Positions 28,201 to 39,696 of a DNA stretch of 64,000 nt are shown here, in pieces. The notes under the pieces were generated by a model. That model worked only from the letters and a program-made list of their open reading frames with translations, made no database searches and had not been told where the DNA came from. Every line of letters begins with the position of its first letter. Position 1 is the first letter of the stretch. The DNA lies in assembly GCF_014640315.1 (NCBI RefSeq), contig NZ_BMGS01000010.1:158249-222248 (forward strand), given 5' to 3'. The translations under genes and the position numbers were made by a program. Source of the stretch: Hymenobacter glacieicola. GTDB lineage: Bacteria; Bacteroidota; Bacteroidia; Cytophagales; Hymenobacteraceae.

Positions 28201-28399
28201 GGGAAAAGCGGCCATTTACATCGGTTTGGGTCCCGATGGCGGTACCCTTCACCAGCACGTTCACGCCGGGCAGGGGCTGTTGGTCGTTGCTGGCCGTAAC
28301 GGTGCCTTGCATGGTCACGGTGGCCTGCTGGGCCCACGCCGCGGGCGCGGTCAGCATCAACCCCACAGCCAATGGGGCGGACCATAAACGTCTTTTCAT
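25259..28399 (-). CDS. SusC/RagA family TonB-dependent transporter
   Basis: 1046 residues from the ATG at 28399 (the ORF opens at 28450 but the signal peptide MKRRLWSAPLAVGLMLTAPAAWA starts here). A CarboxypepD_reg-like domain (about 30-110, 'GVNVLVKGTAIGTQTDVNGRF') precedes the plug ('LNEVVVTAYG', 'NIVNALQGKVAGVSI', 'VIRGGNSL', 'FVIDGI') and the 22-strand barrel. There is no N-terminal STN domain, so it is not a trans-envelope signalling transducer. It imports a SusD-captured ligand with TonB energy. Confidence 0.95.
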   Translation of the reverse strand: MKRRLWSAPLAVGLMLTAPAAWAQQATVTMQGTVTASNDQQPLPGVNVLVKGTAIGTQTDVNGRFSLPNVPTGSTLVFSFIGYNSQEYKVGAGTTANITLAPDSKSLNEVVVTAYGIKQERAELNYSAPQVKGSELVETRQTNIVNALQGKVAGVSITSSGGAPGEGAAIVIRGGNSLDGNNQPLFVIDGIIMDNSSFTESTAPGGGSGFNGVLGRSQANQNRAGDLNPEDIASMTVLKGPAAAAIYGLRAANGAVIITTKKGTSGRATINYRTQFSVDEVSRLPKLQDRYKQGNLGLFDAGTRGSWGPAFQPGETVYDNLGDFFQKGKSWQHYLTVSGGTDRSTFLFSGSRTDVSGVAPTSLYDKTTLRLAGTSKMTEKLSITGSAQYLNAGGRNPVQGPGLFGGSGGYLVSLLNWPRNDDARVYLNPDGSRRRLLGSATAATDADNPYFTIYRNPQTTRTNRFIGNVQANLDLLKWLGVSYNIGTDFYVQKDRSVRAVGTSLTGNQDGGIAETTTLNRLLNSNFLVTLKHDFSENLGGFLVLGNTVEMSRNEATDNLGLIFQNPNPVVPSINNTVNRNTLITNTERRLIGNFARLNINLFQQVNLEMNGRIDQSSTLPRFEEGKNFGRLFGYGSVSAGWQFTKLLGLDQNPWLNYGKIRGSISEVGKDTGPYRVDSPLAQATYIGGGFRNGFYGSNRELIPERTRAYEVGLDLQFLQNRLGLEANIYQQITRDQLIAPRVSQATGFILQYINGGTVENKGLEVALRGTPVQKEGFTWDVVANFYANRNKANKLPGFLTEVYQSDSWVIDVARGGAFPGKPISSVSALDYQRAPDGRILISPTTGYPLVNTSTFVYAGDRAPDYTVQVTNTLTYKDLSLSFLWDFRQGGVVVNGNDWFATRTGLSERTLDRYKTAVFDGVVAGRAADGSTTYTPNTRQVELNQTYYQTILGVIGTPFVEDGSWTRLRYATLTYRLPTTLFTNSTSVRGVELSVTGRNLLLFTKYRGVDPETASAGAGVRGGGSGGFDYGSIPGTRGVDMSVRVNF

Positions 28400-28791
28400 A
28401 CGCAGTGCAAAAGAAGGTGAGAAAGTGAGAGAAACAGAACGAAACGGCACTCGACACGCAGCCGGGTTGCAGTTGGATTATGACCGGATTACGGGAGTGT
28501 TATGCCGGAAAAAAGGAAGAAAATCCGGCGGGCCAGAGTCTGGCCGGGCAGCACAAAAAGGGTGGGTAGGAGAGGCGGGCGGCGGAAATGCGTACGAAAG
28601 TGGGGGCCAACGTAAGCACGAGAGCTAAAACTACGGGATGCAACGTAGTGAAGCAACTATATATGGTATTTTTTGAAGGAGCAATTTGGTTTTGAATCCC
28701 GGTGGCAAAGCGCCAACTTTCCTGGCCTTGCCCCGCCCCAATTCTCACTCCTTATTCCGGGCGCTTTTCCCACTTCTTCCTGATCCTGCCT
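28400..28791. other. Divergent control region between susC and the DUF5009 gene
   Basis: About 390 bp with no gene. An AT-richer patch lies at 28655-28695 ('ACTATATATGGTATTTTTTG'). I see no clear TTG-N19-TAnnTTTG pair on either strand and no obvious operator palindrome. Confidence 0.4.
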
Positions 28792-29970
28792 ATGCAAACT
28801 ACTACCCAGGCCGCCACCCAGACCACCGGCGCCTTGCCCTTGGCTGAGGCCTCCCAGCCCGGCCGCCTCGTCAGCCTCGACGTGTTTCGGGGTCTGACGG
28901 TCATGGCCATGATTCTGGTGAACAACCCCGGCGACTGGGGCCACATTTACGCCCCGCTGGAGCACGCCCACTGGCACGGCTGCACCCCCACCGACCTTAT
29001 TTTTCCCTTCTTTCTGTTCATTGTCGGAGTTAGCATTGTGTACGCCCTGGACGGGGCCCGGCGCCAGCCGGAAACGCACGGCCGCACCCTGGCGCGCATT
29101 TTCAAGCGGGCAGCCATTCTGTTCGGGCTGGGGCTGTTTTCGGCCCTGTTTCCGAAGTTCGATTTTAGCACCGTGCGTATTCCGGGCGTGCTGGCCCGCA
29201 TTGCGGTGGTGTTTCTGGTCTGCGGCATCCTGTTCCTGAAAACTTCCCGCCGCCAGCAAATCGGGCTCCTGGCCTTCGTGCTCATCTTCTACAATGTGCT
29301 GCTGCAACTGGTGCCCGTGCCGGGCTACGGTCCGGCCAATCTGGAAGCGGGCACCAACCTGGGCGCCTGGCTTGATAGAACGGTGCTCGGGGAGGCTCAC
29401 CTCTGGAAGCAAAGCCGTACCTGGGACCCGGAAGGGCTGCTGAGCACCTTGCCTGCTATTGGCACGGGTTTGCTGGGGGTACTGGCCGGACAGTGGTTGC
29501 GCCGCCGCGAGGTAGAGCCCGCCACCAAAGTAGCCTGGTTGTTTGTGGTGGGCGGGGCCTGCACGGTGCTGGGGCTGGTCTGGAACGGCTGGTTCCCCAT
29601 CAATAAAAGCCTCTGGACTAGCTCCTACGTGCTGTACACCGGCGGCTTGGCCCTAGCCGTGCTGGCCGGCCTGTACTGGCTGACCGATGTGCAGGGCTAC
29701 CGCCGCTGGATCAAGGCCCCGCTGGTGTACGGCGTGAATGCTATTACCGTGTTTTTCCTCTCGGGCCTGATTCCGCGTTTGCTGAACATGGTGAAGGTAG
29801 CGGGTCCCACCGGGCAGCCCCTTGGCCTGCGCGACTGGCTGTACCAGACGTTTTTCGTGCCTTACTTTAGCCCGGTTAATGCCTCCCTGGCCGGGGCCCT
29901 TGCCTGCGTGCTGATCTGGCTGGGAGTGCTGTGGCTGATGTACCGGCGCAATATTATAATCAAGGTATAA
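28792..29970 (+). CDS. DUF5009 family membrane protein, HGSNAT/NagX-like
   Basis: 392 residues from the ATG at 28792. 'RLVSLDVFRGLTVMAMILVNNPGDW' (about 23-47) and 'HWHGCTPTDLIFPFFLFIVG' (about 62-81) are the signatures of this acyltransferase-like family, related to heparan-alpha-glucosaminide N-acetyltransferase, with the His of 'HWHGC' probably catalytic. About ten membrane segments follow. It may acetylate amino sugars across the inner membrane. Its place opposite a SusCD locus suggests amino-sugar glycans, but that is inference. Confidence 0.87.
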   Translation: MQTTTQAATQTTGALPLAEASQPGRLVSLDVFRGLTVMAMILVNNPGDWGHIYAPLEHAHWHGCTPTDLIFPFFLFIVGVSIVYALDGARRQPETHGRTLARIFKRAAILFGLGLFSALFPKFDFSTVRIPGVLARIAVVFLVCGILFLKTSRRQQIGLLAFVLIFYNVLLQLVPVPGYGPANLEAGTNLGAWLDRTVLGEAHLWKQSRTWDPEGLLSTLPAIGTGLLGVLAGQWLRRREVEPATKVAWLFVVGGACTVLGLVWNGWFPINKSLWTSSYVLYTGGLALAVLAGLYWLTDVQGYRRWIKAPLVYGVNAITVFFLSGLIPRLLNMVKVAGPTGQPLGLRDWLYQTFFVPYFSPVNASLAGALACVLIWLGVLWLMYRRNIIIKV

Positions 29971-30063
29971 GGCGAAAAAAAGGAGGATGATACGGTGCGT
30001 TGGGCTGCTCTTTCTACCTGCCCAATTGTTATCTTTCTGACAGCTATTTCGTACCTCTGTAGT

Positions 30064-30570
30064 ATGAAAAACTACCTGATTCTGGCGGCGGGGCTGGCCT
30101 TCGCTGCCCCAGCCGCCACAGCCCAATCGACGGCTTCGGCTACGGGCGCGGCGGCCGCGCCTATTTCGGCTGGGCAGCGCAAAGCGGCCGAGGAGCTGTT
30201 GGCGGCTACCGACTCCGAGAAAAACCTGTCGGCCACCATCGACCGAATGCTCTCCGCCCAGCTGGAGCAGAACCCGGGCATGAAAGCCGTGGAGCCGGAA
30301 ATGCGCGCCTACCTCACCAAATACATGAGCTGGCCCTCAATGAAGGAGGACATGGTGCAGCTCTACGCCCGCGAGTTCACGGAAAAAGAACTCAGGGAGC
30401 TGACCAAGTTCTACCAAACACCGACCGGCCGCAAAACCATTACCAAAATGCCCGAGCTAATGGCCGCTGGCATGGAAATCGGGCAGAAGCGCATGCAGGA
30501 ACACTTGCCTGAGCTGCAGCAGGCCATTGCCGAAAAGCTCAAGTCGCAGCCGCCGGGAGCAGTGAAGTAG
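30064..30570 (+). CDS. Secreted DUF2059 protein
   Basis: 168 residues from the ATG at 30064, with a signal peptide ('LILAAGLAFAAPAATAQ'). The C-terminal half holds the DUF2059 pattern: 'YAREFTEKELRELTKFYQTPTGRKTITKMPEL' (written in segments; about residues 98-130), then an amphipathic helix. Family role unknown; likely periplasmic. TACCTCTG ends four bases before the ATG with a TTG 22 bases upstream, a possible promoter. Confidence 0.85.
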   Translation: MKNYLILAAGLAFAAPAATAQSTASATGAAAAPISAGQRKAAEELLAATDSEKNLSATIDRMLSAQLEQNPGMKAVEPEMRAYLTKYMSWPSMKEDMVQLYAREFTEKELRELTKFYQTPTGRKTITKMPELMAAGMEIGQKRMQEHLPELQQAIAEKLKSQPPGAVK

Positions 30571-31382
30571 CAGACCAGCCACCAAGTGGCGCGATAAGCA
30601 CCACTAATAACTCTAGCCGCGCACAAAATTGCCGGAAGCAAAGTAAGCGGAGCCCCAGGAGGGTAGCACTCATTCGGTAAACGAAGGAGGCTGCTCTGCT
30701 GGGGCTCTGCCGTAGTGGCTGAGCCGCAGGCTACGCGCCTAGCCTGCGGCCGCTACCCCGGCAAAGGGCGCTCATAAATCAGTTGCCGGGCCTGCGCTAA
30801 CAATTCGCCGAGGGAAGCCCCAATGGTAACCGGCGAACCCACGGAGTCCAGTTCCGGCGGTGGTGCGCTACGTGGCCGGTGTTCCTGCGGCCCCGTTGCG
30901 CGCAGGGAAATGCACACTGAGCGGGCCGGCTGCAAAACCAGGCTAATTGTTGTGGAAACAACCAGGAGCGGCTCTTTAAAAATAGGTAAGCCAGCTAGTA
31001 CCACCCCGCGCCCGGCTCAACCAGGGCCGCTTCGTGCAGGGTACCCTGGCCCGGCGGCGGAAGACCGTCGGGCCGGTTGTCCTAGGCTGATGAGGCTGAT
31101 TTATTGCTCTGCTGAGTAGCGCACACGGTAGCATCCGCAAGGGCTTCCGCTACCGGGCCGGACGGAGTGTAGTTGCTCGTGGAGCTAGTATAGGAGCGGT
31201 TTGCAAGCCCCCATAAGGTGTAGTGAAATTATATAATTACAATTAAATATTGATTAATTCAAACTATAAAAACGTAAAGTCGTAAAGTTAACTGTTTGAT
31301 AAACAGACTGAACCGTACGTAAACATCTTATCTGCATCTACTGTTGGGGGGCCTACTGCTTCCGGCAAAACCAAACCGCCGT
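30571..31382. other. Long gene-poor interval with hairpins and an AT-rich patch
   Basis: No convincing gene in about 810 bp. A hairpin GAGCCCCAG / CTGGGGCTC has arms at 30650-30658 and 30699-30707, and another (CCGCAGGCT / AGCCTGCGG) lies at 30725-30750. From 31220 to 31300 the sequence becomes strongly AT-rich (AAATTATATAATTACAATTAAATATTG, given here only as a description) in contrast with the rest of the window, just upstream of the membrane protein gene at 31383. ORFs at 30753-31004 (minus) and 30823-31119 (plus) lack features of real genes. Confidence 0.45.
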
Positions 31383-32441
31383 ATGACGACACTTTCTAAC
31401 TCCCACAACCCCACCCAACTGCTCAGCACTCACTCCGACGTCTACCACGGAGTGCAGCCGGGCGGGACCGGCATTGTGCCCGCCGTAAAGCGCATTTCCT
31501 GGGGGGCTATTCTGGCCGGAGCCGTGCTGGCCCTGGTAATTCAGTTGTCCCTGAGTTTGTTAGGTCTGGGAATCGGCATGGGCACTGTTGATCCGCTGGA
31601 AGAGCAAAACCCCATGGCTGGCATGGGCATTGGCGCCGTTATTTGGTGGGCCGTAAGCATGCTGATATCGTTGTACTTGGGCGCTACGGTGGCCAGTCGA
31701 CTGGCGGGCATACCCCGCCCCACCGACGGGCTACTCCATGGTCTGCTTACCTGGGCCGTGGTTACCCTGCTCACGTTCTATCTGCTGACAACCGCCGTTG
31801 GCCGCATTATTGGGGGCGTAACTGGCGCGGCCGGCCGGGCCCTGACGGGGGCCGGGCGGGGCCTGGCCGCTGTGGCTCCGGAAGCCGGTGCCGCCATCAA
31901 AGAGGAGCTACAGGAGCGGGGCATTGAGGTTAGTGACCTGAAGCGCGAGGCCCGGCAGCTGCTGCGCCAGACGGGCAAGGCCGAGCTGAACCCCGATAAC
32001 CTGGAGCGGCAGGCTGCCGCCGCTGGCCGGGAAGTAAAGTCCGAAGCCGCCCAGAGCGCCCAGAATCCGCAGGCTGCCGATGATAACTTCGACGACGTAA
32101 TTGACCGCCTGACCAGCCGGGCCGATAACATTGGGGACGCCGCCGACCGTGACGCCGCGGTAAATGTGGTGATGCAGCGCACGGGCAAAAGCCGCGCCGA
32201 GTCGGAGCGTATTGTGGATAACTGGATCAGCACGGCCCGGCAGGCACGCACCAAACTCGACCAAGCCAAAACCCAGGCCGAAGCCAAAGCCCGGCAAACC
32301 GGCGACCAAGCCGCCGAAGGATTATCCAAGGCCGCCTTGCTAATGGCCCTCGGCCTTGGGCTAGGTGCCGCTGCTGCCGCCATTGGGGGCCGCCGCGCCG
32401 TACCGCACGACTTGGCCGTGGCCAGCGCTCCGGTGGTATAA
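31383..32441 (+). CDS. Membrane protein, PhnA-like / CAP-Gly-annotated family
   Basis: 352 residues from the ATG at 31383. Three membrane helices lie in the first half ('ISWGAILAGAVLALVIQL', 'IWWAVSMLISLYLGATVASRLAG', 'HGLLTWAVVTLLTFYLLTTAV'), matching a family often annotated as PhnA-like or CAP-Gly protein without evidence for those roles. A long charged helical region follows (about 165-325), then a last hydrophobic helix 'AALLMALGLGLGAAAAAIGG'. It may have an envelope stress role; function unknown. Confidence 0.78.
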   Translation: MTTLSNSHNPTQLLSTHSDVYHGVQPGGTGIVPAVKRISWGAILAGAVLALVIQLSLSLLGLGIGMGTVDPLEEQNPMAGMGIGAVIWWAVSMLISLYLGATVASRLAGIPRPTDGLLHGLLTWAVVTLLTFYLLTTAVGRIIGGVTGAAGRALTGAGRGLAAVAPEAGAAIKEELQERGIEVSDLKREARQLLRQTGKAELNPDNLERQAAAAGREVKSEAAQSAQNPQAADDNFDDVIDRLTSRADNIGDAADRDAAVNVVMQRTGKSRAESERIVDNWISTARQARTKLDQAKTQAEAKARQTGDQAAEGLSKAALLMALGLGLGAAAAAIGGRRAVPHDLAVASAPVV

Positions 32442-32557
32442 GTGTCGGATAAATAAGTGGTTGTCTGCTCTGTCAGCCACCGGGAGGAAGGAACCTGGGT
32501 TAATCGTTACAACTGTTTACTCCCGACCTCTTAGCAGTCAAACGGCAACTTTATCCT

Positions 32558-32646
32558 TTTGAAAACTAAGATGAAGCCGTGGCGCCTGTTTGGATGGTGT
32601 TCTGTTTCCACATGCAGGCGCCAGATTGAGCAGGACAGTTTTCAAA
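32558..32646. repeat. Nested inverted repeats
   Basis: Outer arms TTTGAAAACT (32558-32567) and AGTTTTCAAA (32637-32646) enclose inner arms TGGCGCCTG (32580-32588) and CAGGCGCCA (32615-32623), all perfect. It could be a structured RNA or a degraded small mobile repeat. Confidence 0.55.
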
Positions 32647-32664
32647 CACGCTCGTATTAAGCAG

Positions 32665-32697
32665 CAAAGCCAGCCCCACGATTGGGAGCTGGCTTTG
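32665..32697. terminator. Terminator between convergent genes
   Basis: CAAAGCCAGC pairs perfectly with GCTGGCTTTG, 35 bp beyond the stop of the minus-strand GH3 fusion and 220 bp after the membrane protein gene. The T-run is short. Confidence 0.6.
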
Positions 32698-32731
32698 TCG
32701 CTTGGCAAGGTAGGGTCGTATGGCTCGTTAG

Positions 32732-35914
<3,183 letters not shown>

Positions 35915-36026
35915 GGGCAGTTGCAGCGGTTAGAATGGGTAGGCTGCGAATTTAGCGGAATTGAAGGGGAAAGGCAGGCCGATTACCCAGTTGACGGATA
36001 ATTGCCCTTCCGCTGGGAATAGGAAC

Positions 36027-36165
36027 GTCATGCCGAGCTGGTTGAGACATCTCGCACGATTCTCCAAAACGTCATGTCGAGCCCCGCGAGACATCTCGCT
36101 CGGCAGACGTTGGATTACCATTGCAACATCAGCCGAGCGAGATGTCTCGCGGGGCTCGACATGAC
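36027..36165. repeat. Dispersed palindromic repeat, copy A
   Basis: Perfect 33-bp arms at 36071-36103 and 36133-36165 (left arm begins GTCATGTCGAGCCCC and ends CATCTCGCTCGG). A third, related single arm at 36027-36060 (GTCATGCCGAGCTGG) precedes it. Its loop 'ACGTTGGATTACC' resembles the loop of the repeat at 39845-39942, so the two belong to one family. The gap 35915-36217 holds no gene. Confidence 0.85.
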
Positions 36166-36217
36166 GGTCTATTTACTCTTTACCTTTTTGCTACTTGCCC
36201 GTCTTACTGCCTACCCG

Positions 36218-37240
36218 CTACTTGCCTACCTCTATCTTCTCCGAGTAAAACACTTTACCCTCGTCGCCCCGCAGTGAGGTCGTGAGGAACAGCCGCTTGC
36301 CTTTGGGCTGAAACTGAAAAAGGGCGTAGTGTTTCTCGTTCACCAAAGGTCCCACGCGGTACTGGTTGGCCTCGGCCGTGTTGTGGGTGGCGGGGTGGGT
36401 CAGGCCGCTGGAGGTAACCTCGTACACGGGGTAGGGCACACTGGGCACGGCTACTTTCGAGACTTCTCCGATGTGCCGGTCGCCGCTGATGAGCAGCACG
36501 CCTTTCGCCCGGGTGGCAGCCAGCAGGCCGAGGAAGCGCTGCCGGGCGGCCGGGAAGTTTGCCCACTTCTCGAAGCGGTGCTCCTGGGGTAGAAACTGGA
36601 TGCCGGAGGCAATGATGTGGGCGTCGGCATCAGAGTTCTGGAGTTGGGCTTGCAGCCACAGCCACTGGGCCTCGCCCAGGATGTCGCCGGTGGGGTTGGG
36701 GTGGTAGACCTGCTGGGCGTCGCGGGTAAGTGGGTCCTGGAAATACCGGTCATCGAGCAGAATTACCTTGATTTTTTTCTTGCCCGCCTTATACTCGTAC
36801 GCGGCGTACATGCCCTGCTGCTGGCGCCGGGGGCTGCCGGCGGGTTCCTGCAGGAAGTCGAGGGCCAGCTGCTGGTTTTGGGCTTTGAAAGGGTAATTTT
36901 TGTCGCCGTCGTTGCGGCCGTAGTCGTGGTCGTCCCAGGTCCCGATAACGGTCGTGCCTTGCTCGCGCAGGCGGCGGTAGTCGGGCTGGCGGAGCTGGGC
37001 GTCGTACTTGGCTTTGAGCACGGCGGGGTCGTCGGAGTCGCCGTAGATATTGTCGCCCAGCCAGATCCAGACGTTGGGCTTGTCCCGGGCAATATCGTCC
37101 CAGAGGGGCTGGGGCAAATCGTGGCGGTTGCAGGAGCCAAAGGCGATGCGCAGGTCGTGGCTGGCTTTTTGCGCGGTAGCCGCCGGGCGCATCAGCACGA
37201 GAACACCAGCGGCCAGCAGGCAGGTCAGGGTCGTTTTCAT
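36218..37240 (-). CDS. PhoD-like alkaline phosphatase/phosphodiesterase
   Basis: 340 residues from the ATG at 37240, where a signal peptide starts (TLTCLLAAGVLVLMRPAATAQ). Metal-binding motifs are in order: 'FGSCNRHD', 'WLGDNIYGD', 'WDDHDYGRND' and 'SGDRHIGE'. These fit the metallophosphatase fold of PhoD-type enzymes, here lacking the N-terminal PhoD beta domain, so a phospholipase D- or phosphodiesterase-like activity on the outside of the inner membrane is likely. An in-frame ATG at 37255 is possible. Confidence 0.9.
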   Translation of the reverse strand: MKTTLTCLLAAGVLVLMRPAATAQKASHDLRIAFGSCNRHDLPQPLWDDIARDKPNVWIWLGDNIYGDSDDPAVLKAKYDAQLRQPDYRRLREQGTTVIGTWDDHDYGRNDGDKNYPFKAQNQQLALDFLQEPAGSPRRQQQGMYAAYEYKAGKKKIKVILLDDRYFQDPLTRDAQQVYHPNPTGDILGEAQWLWLQAQLQNSDADAHIIASGIQFLPQEHRFEKWANFPAARQRFLGLLAATRAKGVLLISGDRHIGEVSKVAVPSVPYPVYEVTSSGLTHPATHNTAEANQYRVGPLVNEKHYALFQFQPKGKRLFLTTSLRGDEGKVFYSEKIEVGK

Positions 37241-37403
37241 GCCGTAAAGATGCATCAGCCAAGAACCTAGCTGCGCGGGGTGGCAATTTGCTAATCTACC
37301 TACCTCCCCTTTTGCCCCTAACCTGCCCACACTACCATGTCCACCCCAGCCGAGCGAGCTGCTGCGGGCCTGCCTCTGCCTGGTACTCTACAGTCAACTC
37401 AAT

Positions 37404-37442
37404 AAAAAAGCCGCCACCAAGATGATGGCGGCGGCTTTTTTT
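37404..37442. terminator. Terminator after superoxide dismutase
   Basis: AAAAAGCCGCC pairs with GGCGGCTTTTT around a short loop, with A and T runs on both sides. On the minus strand it lies directly after the sod stop codon. Confidence 0.88.
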
Positions 37443-37460
37443 GTGTTGCTACAGAGGAGT

Positions 37461-38210
37461 TTACCCTTTCCGGGCTTCGTCGAAGCGGCGGTTTACCTCG
37501 GCCCAGTTGATGACGTTCCAGAAGGCTTTTACGTAATCGGGGCGCTTGTTCTGGTACTTGAGGTAGTAGGCGTGCTCCCACACATCCAGGCCCAGCAGCG
37601 GGGTGCCGCGCTGAATGCCGGACAGGTCCATCAGGGGGTTGTCCTGGTTGGGTGTGGAGGTAACGGCCAGCTTACCCAATTTCTTGTCGTGGATGAGCCA
37701 GGCCCAACCGGAGCCGAAGCGGCCGGTAGCAGCCTTGGTGAATTCGTCCTGGAATTTCTCGTAGGAGCCGAAGTCCTTGTTGATGGCCGCGGCCAGGCCT
37801 CCGGTGGGTTGCCCGCCCCCTTTAGGGTCGAGCAGCAACCAGAAGAACGAATGGTTCCAGTGGCCGCCGGCATTGTTGCGGATGGCATCGGGCTGCTTGC
37901 TGGCCGAAGCCAGCAGCTGGGCCAGGCTCAGTTTTTCTTCGGGCTTGCCGGCTACCGCCTCGTTCAGCTTGGAAACGTAGGTTTTGTGGTGCGCATCATG
38001 GTGAATCTCCATCGTCTTGGCGTCGATGTGAGGATCCAGCGCGTTGAAGGCGTAAGGCAGGGCCGGCAGGGTGAAGGGGCCGTCGGCTATGGGCGTGGCG
38101 CGGGCTTCGCGCAGCAGCTTTTCTTCGTGGGCGGCGGCCAGTATTGCGGGGCTTACCAAAGCACCCACCACAGTTAACAGGCCGTTTTTCAGGAAATCTC
38201 GCTTCAGCAT
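37461..38210 (-). CDS. sodA: Exported superoxide dismutase, Mn type
   Basis: 249 residues. Metal ligands are H70, H120, D209 and H213 ('MEIHHDAHH', 'WNHSFFW', 'DVWEHAYY'). Q189 in 'STPNQDNP' and Gly in 'NNAGGH' fit the Mn rather than the Fe subtype. The first 27 residues ('KRDFLKNGLLTVVGALVS') form a signal of twin-arginine style with Lys-Arg in place of Arg-Arg, so the enzyme is probably exported folded with its metal to the periplasm. It converts superoxide to peroxide and oxygen. Confidence 0.93.
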   Translation of the reverse strand: MLKRDFLKNGLLTVVGALVSPAILAAAHEEKLLREARATPIADGPFTLPALPYAFNALDPHIDAKTMEIHHDAHHKTYVSKLNEAVAGKPEEKLSLAQLLASASKQPDAIRNNAGGHWNHSFFWLLLDPKGGGQPTGGLAAAINKDFGSYEKFQDEFTKAATGRFGSGWAWLIHDKKLGKLAVTSTPNQDNPLMDLSGIQRGTPLLGLDVWEHAYYLKYQNKRPDYVKAFWNVINWAEVNRRFDEARKG

Positions 38211-38302
38211 GAGAGTAGGAGAGAAGGAAATGTGGAAGGACTGACAACCCGACCAACGCCGGAGCCGCAGCCCAAGGTATACTACTTACCCGCATTGGGG
38301 CC

Positions 38303-38330
38303 TTGCTGTTGCGTTTAGCGCCTACTTTTG
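38303..38330 (+). promoter_or_regulatory. Promoter of the CarboxypepD_reg-like protein gene
   Basis: TTG (38303-38305), 17 bases, TACTTTTG (38323-38330): a good match to the Bacteroidota -33/-7 pattern, about 75 bp before the ATG. Confidence 0.65.
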
Positions 38331-38405
38331 TCTAAGCGGGCACGGTTTTGGGTCAGGCCCGCGTTATTCCGGTCAGTGTACCGTTCTCTTTTTTTGCTGC
38401 TTGCT

Positions 38406-39680
38406 ATGCTGCCAGTCCGCTTACCTTCTGTTTTGCGTCAATTCCTCGCGCGCCCTTCCGTCGTCTCCTTCTTCCTGCTGGCAGTTCTGCTTGGCGCGGC
38501 TCACCTGAGCCAGGCCCAGGTGCAGCTGCGCGGGGTAGTGCGCGACAAAGAAACCAAGGAAGTGCTACCCTTCGCCAGCGTGGCCGTGCCCGGCACCACC
38601 AACGGCACGACCACCAACATGGAAGGGGAGTTTTTTCTGGTGGTAAAGGAGCTGCCGGCCACCTTGCTCTTTTCGGAGCTGAACCACGTCCGCGACACGG
38701 TGCGGGTTTCCTCCAATGCTATTCTGGATATTATGCTGGCCCCGGCAACGGTGGTGTTGCCCGAGGTGAAAGTGGCTAGCTTCCCCTTCCAGCTCGTCGA
38801 CCGGGCCTTCCGCAACTTGCAGCGCAACTACCGCCGCTCCTACTACGGCAAGGCCTTTTACCGCCAAACCACCCGCATCGACAACGAGCCTACGGAGCTG
38901 CAGGAGGTAGTCTGGAACGTGAAATCGAACCCGGCGCGCATTGATGGCACCACCCTGGCCCAGGGCCGCTACGCTGGCCGGCCGGCCCCCATTAACCTGA
39001 GCAATTTCTCGGTATACACGCGCAAGTTTGGCCTCTTCGATGCCCAGCAGGACAGCACCACGTCGCTGGCTTTGCTGAGCCCTAACGTGGAGAAAAACTA
39101 CCTGCTGGAACTGAAAGGCATTGTGGGCGAGGACTCGACTGGCGGGGTAGCGGAAATTTCGTTTGAAACCCGCCCCGAGGTGAAGTACCGGGCCCAGGGC
39201 ACCATCTGGATTGATATTGAAACCAACCAGGTAGTGCGCTACCGCATGGTGCAGCCCAGCTTTACGGGTTCCACCAACAACCCCCGGCAGAAGTTCGAAA
39301 ACGCCAAGCTGACCATTGAAATGTCGTTTCATCCGGGCGGTAAGGGCAGCGTAGCACCTCTGGAGCTGATGAAAATGGACCTGACCACCGACCTGACCGA
39401 GCCCGGCAAGAAACCCCTGGCCCTTACCGTCTCGTCGTTTACCTTCTTTTACGACCAGTCGACGACGCCCGTCCGCCTGCCCTACGCCCGCGCCAGCCTC
39501 ACCGACCGGGACCTGGACGCCATCCGGGCCAAGCCCTACGACCCCGAGTTCTGGGCCAACAACCCGGTAGTAAAGCGCACCCCGGCCGAGGACGAGGTAA
39601 TTGCGGCCTTCGAAAAGCGCGGCGCTTTTGGCACGATGGTTAAAAAGCCCGCCGCCAAACCCACCAACAAGCTGCAATAG
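38406..39680 (+). CDS. Secreted CarboxypepD_reg-like domain protein
   Basis: 425 residues from the ATG at 38406; a TTG start at 38328 lies inside the promoter. A signal peptide (to about 38) precedes a carboxypeptidase-regulatory-like beta domain (about 40-115, 'LRGVVRDKETKEVLPFASVAVPG' and 'MEGEFFL'). The rest is beta-rich without known motifs ('YRRSYYGKAFYRQTTRIDNEPTEL' region at about 160). Such proteins sit at the outer membrane of Bacteroidota and include DUF5686-like ones. Function unknown. Confidence 0.8.
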   Translation: MLPVRLPSVLRQFLARPSVVSFFLLAVLLGAAHLSQAQVQLRGVVRDKETKEVLPFASVAVPGTTNGTTTNMEGEFFLVVKELPATLLFSELNHVRDTVRVSSNAILDIMLAPATVVLPEVKVASFPFQLVDRAFRNLQRNYRRSYYGKAFYRQTTRIDNEPTELQEVVWNVKSNPARIDGTTLAQGRYAGRPAPINLSNFSVYTRKFGLFDAQQDSTTSLALLSPNVEKNYLLELKGIVGEDSTGGVAEISFETRPEVKYRAQGTIWIDIETNQVVRYRMVQPSFTGSTNNPRQKFENAKLTIEMSFHPGGKGSVAPLELMKMDLTTDLTEPGKKPLALTVSSFTFFYDQSTTPVRLPYARASLTDRDLDAIRAKPYDPEFWANNPVVKRTPAEDEVIAAFEKRGAFGTMVKKPAAKPTNKLQ

Positions 39681-39696
39681 CAGGCAATACTTTCCG

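Noticed and set aside
30753..31119. Two small ORFs in the long gap (minus 30753-31004, plus 30823-31119)
   Set aside because: No recognisable domain, mutual overlap, and no promoter or terminator fit.
37337..37405. 22-codon ORF MSTPAERAAAG... ending at a terminator
   Set aside because: No ribosome-binding or promoter support; probably chance, though it ends exactly at the hairpin.
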